The position numbers were made by a program, and so were the translations under genes. A stretch of DNA of 64,000 bases. Source: Hyphomicrobiales bacterium (GTDB taxonomy: Bacteria > Pseudomonadota > Alphaproteobacteria > Rhizobiales > Devosiaceae). Positions within the stretch are counted from its first letter, which is position 1. Every line of letters starts with the position of its first letter. The notes beneath the pieces were generated by a model, which was not told where the DNA came from, did no database searches, and was given only the letters and a program-made list of their open reading frames with translations. Where the stretch lies: contig JAIYDI010000014.1 in the NCBI GenBank assembly GCA_027487555.1, positions 62,001-126,000 on the forward strand, given 5' to 3'. Positions 58,640-64,000 of this stretch are shown one piece after another.

Positions 58640-60028
58640 ATGGCCGGCTTTCGCCTGATTGATGCTGTTTTGCCGGAATTCGGCATACCCGCGACGCGCC
58701 CCGAATTGCCGCGCGAACTCTATCGGCAACGCCTCATCGCGTTGGGCAAGGCGCGGCGAGCGGCCGGATTGGATGCGCTGGTGATCTTCGCCGACCGCGA
58801 GCACAGCGCCAACCTCGCTTATGTCACCGGCTTCGATCCGCGCTTCGAAGAAGCGCTGATGGTGATTACGCCGGATTCGACGCCGACGATCCTCGCCGGG
58901 CCGGAAAACCTCGGCCGCGCCGTCAATTGCGCCATCGAGGTCGAGGCTCGGCTCTATCCGCCCTTCGGCCTGCTCGGGCAGGATCGCACCAATACACCCG
59001 CTCTCGAGGAGGTGCTGCGCAATGCGGGCCTTCGCGCAAACCAGCGCATCGGCGTTTTGGGCTGGAAGTATTTCGGCGCCTTCGAGGCGGCAAAGCCCGA
59101 GGCATGGCTGGAGATTCCGTCCTACATCGCCGATACGCTGCGCAAGATCGTCGGGCCCGATGGCCGCGTCATCAATGCCAATGCGCTGATGATGCATGCG
59201 GTGACCGGACTGCGCGCCGTCAACGAGATCATCCAGATCGCGCAGTTCGAGTTCGGCGCTGTGGCGGTATCCGAGGCGGTCAAGGCCATAATCAAGGGTG
59301 TCGCGCCGGGAAAGAGCGGCTTCGAGGTCGTGGGAGGGGCAGGGCTCGGCGTCTTGCCGCATTCGTGCCATACCATGTTCTCGTCCGGGCCCGATCTGGT
59401 TGGACTCAACAGCGCGACGCACCGCCGACTCGAACCGGGCGACCCGATGACCACGGCAGTCGGCTATGTTGGCGGCCTCTCGAGCCGCATGGGCTGGCTC
59501 GCCCATGATCCGAGCGATCTGCCCGCCAATGCGCGCGACTATGTCGAGCGGCTCGCCGGGCCGTATTTCCTCTGTGCCGCCGAATGGTACGAGACCATCG
59601 GAATAGGCGTTGCCGGCGGCACCATGGATGCCATTGCCCGCCGGCATCTGGGTGCGCCCTTCTTCAATCTCGTCCTCAACCCCGGCCATCTGATTCATCT
59701 CGACGAATGGATGAATACTCAGGTGTATCCGGGGTCGTCGGAGCCCTTCCTCTCGGGGCAGGCGGTGCAGATCGATATTATTCCGGCTGCCGGCCCGCCC
59801 TACTTTGGTGCCAATATCGAGGACGGCATCGCGCTGCTCGACGACGCGGGACGGGCGGCGCTCAAGGGCGACTTCCCCGAGGTGTGGGGCCGCATAGAGG
59901 CGCGCCGTGCCTTCATGGCCGACGTACTCGGCATCACGCTCGAGCCCGAGGTGCTGCCGCTCTCGAACCTCGCCGGCGCCATGCCGCCCTTCTGGCTCGA
60001 ACCGGGCCGCATCCTCGCCCGCCAATGA
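58640..60028 (+). CDS. M24-fold (creatinase/aminopeptidase P-like) protein, probably not a peptidase
   Basis: 462 residues. A creatinase-type N-terminal domain (ALVIFADREHSANLAYVTGFDPRFEEALMVI) and a pita-bread C-terminal domain (about 190-400). M24 metallopeptidases need D-D-H-E-E metal ligands; here the paired Asp stretch reads MTTAVGYVGG...SSRMGW, the usual TIEPG is VQIDIIP, and only the NPGHLIHLD histidine and GANIEDGI glutamate look conserved. It may be a substrate-binding or non-metal enzyme such as creatinase-like. Divergent from the sit operon. Confidence 0.75.
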   Translation: MAGFRLIDAVLPEFGIPATRPELPRELYRQRLIALGKARRAAGLDALVIFADREHSANLAYVTGFDPRFEEALMVITPDSTPTILAGPENLGRAVNCAIEVEARLYPPFGLLGQDRTNTPALEEVLRNAGLRANQRIGVLGWKYFGAFEAAKPEAWLEIPSYIADTLRKIVGPDGRVINANALMMHAVTGLRAVNEIIQIAQFEFGAVAVSEAVKAIIKGVAPGKSGFEVVGGAGLGVLPHSCHTMFSSGPDLVGLNSATHRRLEPGDPMTTAVGYVGGLSSRMGWLAHDPSDLPANARDYVERLAGPYFLCAAEWYETIGIGVAGGTMDAIARRHLGAPFFNLVLNPGHLIHLDEWMNTQVYPGSSEPFLSGQAVQIDIIPAAGPPYFGANIEDGIALLDDAGRAALKGDFPEVWGRIEARRAFMADVLGITLEPEVLPLSNLAGAMPPFWLEPGRILARQ

Positions 60029-60214
60029 GGCCAATCCCCTTGCCAAGCTGGCCTGACGCGATTATTTCTTGCAGCATCGACATTTGGCTGACGTAAGGCC
60101 GTATGCCACCGCTCCCGGTCAGGCGCACGTTCAATTGGCTCCAAACATCGACTGACCGGACAGGATGATCTTCTTCATTTTGTCCACGACGCAAAACTCG
60201 AAGAAGGTATTCCC

Positions 60215-60424
60215 ATGCAAAAGGGCACCGTCAAGTTCTACAATGATCAGAAGGGCTATGGCTTCATTCAGCCGGACGCTGGTGGCAAGGACGTGTTCGT
60301 GCACGCCACTGCCCTGCAGCGCTCGGGCCTGACTGGCCTGACCGAAGGCCAGAAGGTCTCGTTCGAGACCGGCGAAGACCGTCGCACCGGCAAGGTTGCC
60401 GTCACGACGATCGAAGCTGCCTGA
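60215..60424 (+). CDS. cspA: Cold shock protein
   Basis: 69 residues. RNP motifs KGYGFIQ and DVFVHATAL are intact (RNP1 KGYGFI, RNP2 VFVHA). Binds single-stranded nucleic acid and opens mRNA structure. GAAGAAGG precedes the ATG. The 186 nt upstream could be a long 5' leader typical of CspA mRNAs, but no thermosensor structure was resolved. It ends with its own terminator. Confidence 0.95.
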   Translation: MQKGTVKFYNDQKGYGFIQPDAGGKDVFVHATALQRSGLTGLTEGQKVSFETGEDRRTGKVAVTTIEAA

Positions 60425-60444
60425 TCGTTTCAGGATTGAATGGG

Positions 60445-60477
60445 AAAAGGCCGGCTCGTTGAGCCGGCCTTTTCTTT
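60445..60477 (+). terminator. Rho-independent terminator after cspA
   Basis: Perfect 13-bp stem AAAAGGCCGGCTC (60445-60457) / GAGCCGGCCTTTT (60461-60473), 3-nt loop, then CTTTT. It starts 21 nt past the cspA stop. Confidence 0.95.
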
Positions 60478-60626
60478 TGGCGCTTGTTCCACGGCTGTCG
60501 GGTGCTTCGGGTGCCCATGACCATGCGTGCTCCTCGGCGATCCCGGTAAGGGCCGCGTCCGCGACGTCGCCGCCAGCGCCGAGGTCGGCCCCGGCGGATG
60601 CTCCCCCGCTGGAAACGCAACGCAGA

Positions 60627-61643
60627 ATGGCTTATCTCCGGGCCATGAGCCTTTCCCTTGCCGAGGCGCGCCGCTTTGCCGTGGCGCCGATGATCGACTG
60701 GACCGATCGCCATTGCCGGTTTTTCCACCGGCAATTGACGAAACACGCGCTGCTGTTCACCGAAATGGTGGTGGATCAGGCGATCATCCATGGCCCGCGC
60801 GAACGGTTGTTGGGCTTCTCGGATGCCGAGCACCCCGTGGCGGTGCAACTGGGCGGGTCGGACCCGAAGTTGCTCGCCGAGGCGACGCGGATCGCAACGG
60901 GGTTCGGCTATGATGAGATCAACCTCAATGTCGGCTGCCCGTCGGACCGCGTGCAATCGGGTAGGTTCGGCGCTTGCCTCATGGCCGAACCGGCGCTGGT
61001 GGCCGAGTGCGTGCGCGCCATGCGGGAGGCGACCGACCTGCCGGTGACGGTGAAGTGCCGCATCGGCATCGACGACCAGGATACCGAGGAAAGCCTCGAT
61101 CGCTTCGCCGACCATATGGTCGGGGCAGGGGTGGCGGCGCTTTATGTCCATGCCCGCAAGGCCTGGCTCAAGGGCCTGAGCCCCAAGGAAAACCGCACCA
61201 TACCGCCGCTCGATTATCCGCGGGTCCACCGCCTCGCCCAGCGCCTTGCGCCCCTGCCGATGGTCATCAATGGCGGTATCCTCAGCCTCGACGACGCCGA
61301 AACCCATCTCGGGCACATGCATGGGGTGATGCTTGGTCGCGCCGCCTACCAGGAGCCGATGCTCTTGGCCGAGGTGGATCGGCGGCTGTTCGGAGATACC
61401 GCCCCGGCCGTGACGTTCAACCGCGTCATCGACGCGATGATCGCCTATGCGGAGGCCGAGTGTGCCAGGGGCACGCGGGTCAACGCCATCACGCGCCACA
61501 TGCTCGGGCTCGCCAATGGCCGGCCCGGCGCGCGGAGTTTTCGCCAGATTCTGAGCGTCGATGCGGCCAAGCGCGGCGCCGGCCCCGAGGTGATCGAACT
61601 GGCGCGGCAGGCGCTGGTGACGGCGGACCGAGGCGCGGCGTAG
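60627..61643 (+). CDS. dusA: tRNA-dihydrouridine synthase A
   Basis: 338 residues. FMN TIM barrel: APMIDWTDRHCRFF at the start, INLNVGCPSDRVQSGRFGACLM with the catalytic Cys117, and VHARKAWLKGLSPKENR. DusA type reduces U20/20a of tRNA. ATG at 60627; an ATG at 60645 is possible. The 147 nt between the cspA terminator and the start have no clear features. A REP-like repeat follows. Confidence 0.94.
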   Translation: MAYLRAMSLSLAEARRFAVAPMIDWTDRHCRFFHRQLTKHALLFTEMVVDQAIIHGPRERLLGFSDAEHPVAVQLGGSDPKLLAEATRIATGFGYDEINLNVGCPSDRVQSGRFGACLMAEPALVAECVRAMREATDLPVTVKCRIGIDDQDTEESLDRFADHMVGAGVAALYVHARKAWLKGLSPKENRTIPPLDYPRVHRLAQRLAPLPMVINGGILSLDDAETHLGHMHGVMLGRAAYQEPMLLAEVDRRLFGDTAPAVTFNRVIDAMIAYAEAECARGTRVNAITRHMLGLANGRPGARSFRQILSVDAAKRGAGPEVIELARQALVTADRGAA

Positions 61644-61661
61644 GCGATACGCCGAGAGTAA

Positions 61662-61734
61662 CCTCATGGTGAGCTTGTCGAACCACGAGGGTACTTGGGC
61701 GCGATGTCACGCCTCGTCCTTCGACAGGCTCAGG
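61662..61734. repeat. REP-like inverted repeat after dusA
   Basis: Arms 61662-61690 and 61712-61734 carry the core CTTCGACAGGCTCAGG and its mirror GAGCTTGTCGAACCACGAGG, the same family as 9021-9126. It lies between convergent dusA and the deaminase gene and may end transcription from both sides. Confidence 0.8.
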
Positions 61735-61760
61735 CTACTGGTAGTCCAAAGGCTTGCCCC

Positions 61761-62261
61761 TCACCCCTTCGCACTCCAGAAATCCGCCTGCAGCTGCGCG
61801 GCTTCCTCGGCCAGCAATGGCCCCACGACTTCCGTCGGGCGCTGGCCGGCTTCGAACACGACATGGCAGGGCAGGTCGAGCGTTGGGTTCTCGTCATGCG
61901 CGCCAGTCTGGGCCTTCAGGTCTCTTTCCGTCTGCCCGAACACCACGCGGCCGATGCCGGCCCAATAGATGGCGCCCGAACACATCGCGCAGGGCTCTGC
62001 CGAGGTATAGAGGGTGCAGGTCTGCAATTCCTCGAGGCTGAGGTTCCTCGCAGCCCAGGAGGCGAGGAGCTTTTCGGCATGGGCGGTCCGGTCATGGCCT
62101 TCGGAGCTGAAGCCATTGCCCTGTTCGCGGATGACATTGCCGTCTTTGTCGGCCAGCAGCGAACCGAAGGGATGGTCGCCCGCCTCGCGGGAACGCCGCG
62201 CGACGTCGAAGGATTGGCGCAGCAGTGCCTCGTCATAGGACCGTAGATTGGTTGCAGTCAT
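61761..62261 (-). CDS. Nucleoside/guanine deaminase, CDA superfamily
   Basis: 166 residues. Zinc motif His61-Ala-Glu63 and Pro-Cys91-x-x-Cys94 (AEPCAMCSGAIYWAGIGRVVFG). Family of guanine, cytosine-type or tRNA-adenosine deaminases; a free guanine or cytidine/nucleoside deaminase is likely. Divergent neighbour is none; dusA converges. Confidence 0.9.
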   Translation of the reverse strand: MTATNLRSYDEALLRQSFDVARRSREAGDHPFGSLLADKDGNVIREQGNGFSSEGHDRTAHAEKLLASWAARNLSLEELQTCTLYTSAEPCAMCSGAIYWAGIGRVVFGQTERDLKAQTGAHDENPTLDLPCHVVFEAGQRPTEVVGPLLAEEAAQLQADFWSAKG

Positions 62262-62311
62262 CGGGCGCCCCGTTAGGTTTCGCCCGATAATGCATGGCGG
62301 CTTGCCGCTTG

Positions 62312-62998
62312 TCAGTTGCTGAGTTCGAGCGCGTTGCCGGTCACCGCATAGCGGGTGAGCGTCGACAGGAAGGTCATGCCGAGCAGGCTGGTATCGAGCG
62401 CACCTTTTTCCGCAACGAATGCCCGCACATTGTGCCGCACGATGCCCCCGACATCGATCTCGTCGAGCGTCACCAGCGCGGCGCGGCCTGTGCCGTTTGC
62501 CGTCGAGACCTTCACCGAATAGGAGAGCACTTCAGGCGAGAGACCAATCAGCTTGGCGTCCGCCTGGGTCAGCACCACCGCGCTCGCTCCGGTGTCGAAG
62601 ATCGTATGGACCTCGGCGCCATTGATGCGCGCATTGATCTTGAAGTGCCCATCAAAGCCCGACCGAAAGCTGACGGTGCCCGCCTCGCCCAGGATCTGCG
62701 GGGTACCGGGCACGAGCTCGCCATACACCCGGCTCGCCACATCGGACAGGTCGTCGCGATAGGCATAGCCGACAAGGGCGATGACGAACACGGCGGCCCA
62801 GGCGAACAGATTGCCCACCAGCTCCTTCGCCTTGTAGCTGCGCGAAAACAGGCCGCCCGCGACAATGACAAGGATGATGACCAGCGGCACCAGTTGCCCG
62901 AACTGTTGCTCGGTCAGCCCGACCATGCTGCCCGCATCCGAGCTGATCAGCAGCGCGAGGCCAATGGCGATGACGATGGCAAAACCGATGAACAGCAT
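62312..62998 (-). CDS. Membrane-anchored clan AA aspartic protease (TIGR02281 type)
   Basis: 228 residues. N-terminal membrane helices (about 1-20, 36-54, 63-80) then a retropepsin-like domain with the active-site DTGAS near residue 135 and a hydrophobic FLSTLTRY tail. One DTG motif per chain means it would act as a dimer. Periplasm-facing domain probable. Substrate unknown. Confidence 0.9.
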   Translation of the reverse strand: MLFIGFAIVIAIGLALLISSDAGSMVGLTEQQFGQLVPLVIILVIVAGGLFSRSYKAKELVGNLFAWAAVFVIALVGYAYRDDLSDVASRVYGELVPGTPQILGEAGTVSFRSGFDGHFKINARINGAEVHTIFDTGASAVVLTQADAKLIGLSPEVLSYSVKVSTANGTGRAALVTLDEIDVGGIVRHNVRAFVAEKGALDTSLLGMTFLSTLTRYAVTGNALELSN

Positions 62999-63066
62999 GA
63001 CTTACCCTCAGCGCTCTGCTGCAGAGAATGGGAACAAGGTGGCCAAATTCAAGCGCCCATCGGGTC

Positions 63067-63846
63067 TCATGCGAAGATCGACAGCATGACGAGTACGCCC
63101 ACCTCGATCAACGCCTGCACCGCGCCGATCAGATCACCCGTCTGTCCGCCAACCAGACGCTGGCAAAGCCGGCTCCAGCCCCATGCGATCAGCGCCGCGA
63201 CAACAAGCGCGACGATGATCGCCACGAGGGACGTGAAAGGCCCCGCGACGACGAGTGCCAGCAGCGCCGACAGCCCCGCGCCAAAGACCAGTGGCCGCGC
63301 CTGCACGCGGCCCGCGCCGGCCGACGCGCCGTCGCGCCGCGCCGGGGGCAGGGCGTGGCTCAGCCATAGCGCGGCTGGCCGCGCGATCAGGGTCGCGGCG
63401 AGCCATATCGCGCCCGCAGCGATGACATTGCCTGCGGCAATTTCGGCAAAGGCCCCGACCCGGACGATGATGTAGAGCGCCAGCGCCGCGACACCATAGG
63501 TGCCGTGCCGGCTGTCCTTCATGATCTCGAGGCGGCGCTCCGGCGTGGTGCCGCCGGCCAGGCCATCGGCCGCATCCGCAATCGCGTCGTCCGCCATGCC
63601 GCCTGTGACCGCGATCATCGCCGCGACACCGACCGCTGCCGCGACGATGCCGGGCACATGCAGCAGGTGGAGGGCTATGGCGAGCAGCACGGGCCCGATG
63701 CCGATCACGAGGCCCGCGAGCGGCAGTGCATATGCGATGCGGTTGAGGTCGGGGGGCTCGAACGGCCTTCCGCCGGTCGGCAGCCGCGAATAGAATCGCA
63801 ACGCCAATATCAGGTCGTCCGCGAAACTCGCACGCTTCTCCGGCAT
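63067..63846 (-). CDS. cobS: Adenosylcobinamide-GDP ribazoletransferase CobS
   Basis: 259 residues, membrane protein. The FYSRLPTGG start, then GGMADDAIADAADGLAGGTTPERRLEIMKDSRHGTYG, which holds the metal/substrate acidic motif. Makes adenosylcobalamin by joining the lower ligand. ATG at 63846; an upstream extension is unlikely. Divergent from the next gene, as in many rhizobia with cobT. Confidence 0.93.
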   Translation of the reverse strand: MPEKRASFADDLILALRFYSRLPTGGRPFEPPDLNRIAYALPLAGLVIGIGPVLLAIALHLLHVPGIVAAAVGVAAMIAVTGGMADDAIADAADGLAGGTTPERRLEIMKDSRHGTYGVAALALYIIVRVGAFAEIAAGNVIAAGAIWLAATLIARPAALWLSHALPPARRDGASAGAGRVQARPLVFGAGLSALLALVVAGPFTSLVAIIVALVVAALIAWGWSRLCQRLVGGQTGDLIGAVQALIEVGVLVMLSIFA

Positions 63847-63961
63847 CAGCCCATCCTGTCGCCGCCGATCCGGCCCGGCCTCGGTCGCGTTCAATTGCAA
63901 AAGCCGGCCAGTTGCTCCACAAGCCCGCTTACCATCCCTAGCCCCGGAGTCGCTACGCGAA

Positions 63962-64000
63962 ATGGCGTCGCCCTTTGCCGATATCGTCGACCTGCTCAAC
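63962..64000 (+). CDS. cobT: Start of a probable cobT, truncated by the window edge
   Basis: Only 13 codons visible (MASPFADIVDLLN) after GGAG. The position divergent from cobS, and the similarity to the SPF..D....LL start of nicotinate-nucleotide:dimethylbenzimidazole phosphoribosyltransferase, suggest cobT. This is mainly a context call. The 115 nt between the two genes show no recognisable cobalamin riboswitch. Confidence 0.4.
   Translation, partial: MASPFADIVDLLN

Noticed and set aside
63847-63961. Cobalamin riboswitch between cobS and cobT
   Set aside because: Only 115 nt, and no B12-box-like segment was seen.
1-64000. CRISPR array, tRNA or rRNA
   Set aside because: No regularly spaced direct repeats and no tRNA-like cloverleaf or rRNA segment noticed by eye; a tRNAscan or CRISPR finder run was not possible.

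Overview
The window is high-GC alphaproteobacterial chromosome. The gene content and order (ccmIEFH-degP-response regulator-kinase-glnE, a gene transfer agent cluster, a SitABCD-type metal transporter, BigR, and cobS next to a probable cobT) suggest Hyphomicrobiales (Rhizobiales), most like Devosia or relatives. The taxon is inferred from gene content; no database search was run. No rRNA, tRNA or CRISPR array was seen. Layout: 1-0.34 kb is the 3' end of a chemotaxis receptor gene with its terminator. 0.55-16.6 kb is an apparently complete gene transfer agent (GTA) structural operon on the + strand: small and large terminase, portal, protease, capsid, connectors, tail tube, chaperones, short tape measure, distal tail, hub, NlpC/P60 peptidase, the giant TIM-barrel tail protein and a small membrane protein. 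It is interrupted by three small toxin-antitoxin-like modules, all on the opposite strand. Two are PIN-toxin modules in tandem between terminase and portal, and each sits between a copy of the terminase 3' end and a copy of the portal 5' end. The third, a DUF4160/DUF2442 pair, lies directly after the portal gene. 16.6-24.1 kb holds a small PepSY-like periplasmic protein, a two-component system, a lipoprotein, a 399-aa protein of unknown function and a convergent pair of flavoprotein oxidoreductases. 24.3-36.6 kb is the cytochrome c maturation operon ccmIEFH, degP, a second two-component system, a small hypothetical, a VOC protein, a periplasmic protein and glnE. 36.7-48.4 kb has a PAS histidine kinase, pepN, two similar ABC exporter half-transporters (the first behind a textbook MerR-type promoter, the second behind a 29-codon leader ORF), an MFS exporter and a BigR sulfur-stress locus.  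48.5-64 kb carries an outer-membrane beta-barrel protein, a GH2 beta-mannosidase behind a perfect LacI-type palindrome, two tandem EamA permeases, a lipase-like hydrolase, a divergent Mn/Fe ABC transporter (sitABCD), an M24-fold protein that seems to lack its metal ligands, a cold shock protein, dusA, a nucleoside deaminase, a membrane-anchored aspartic protease, cobS and the first codons of a probable cobT. Several extragenic repeat families occur. One REP-like hairpin sits inside the GTA operon, and another repeat supplies the stop codon and last residues of a histidine kinase. The most unusual feature is the GTA operon carrying three antisense toxin-antitoxin-like modules, two of them joined in tandem with nearly identical borders but strongly diverged contents.
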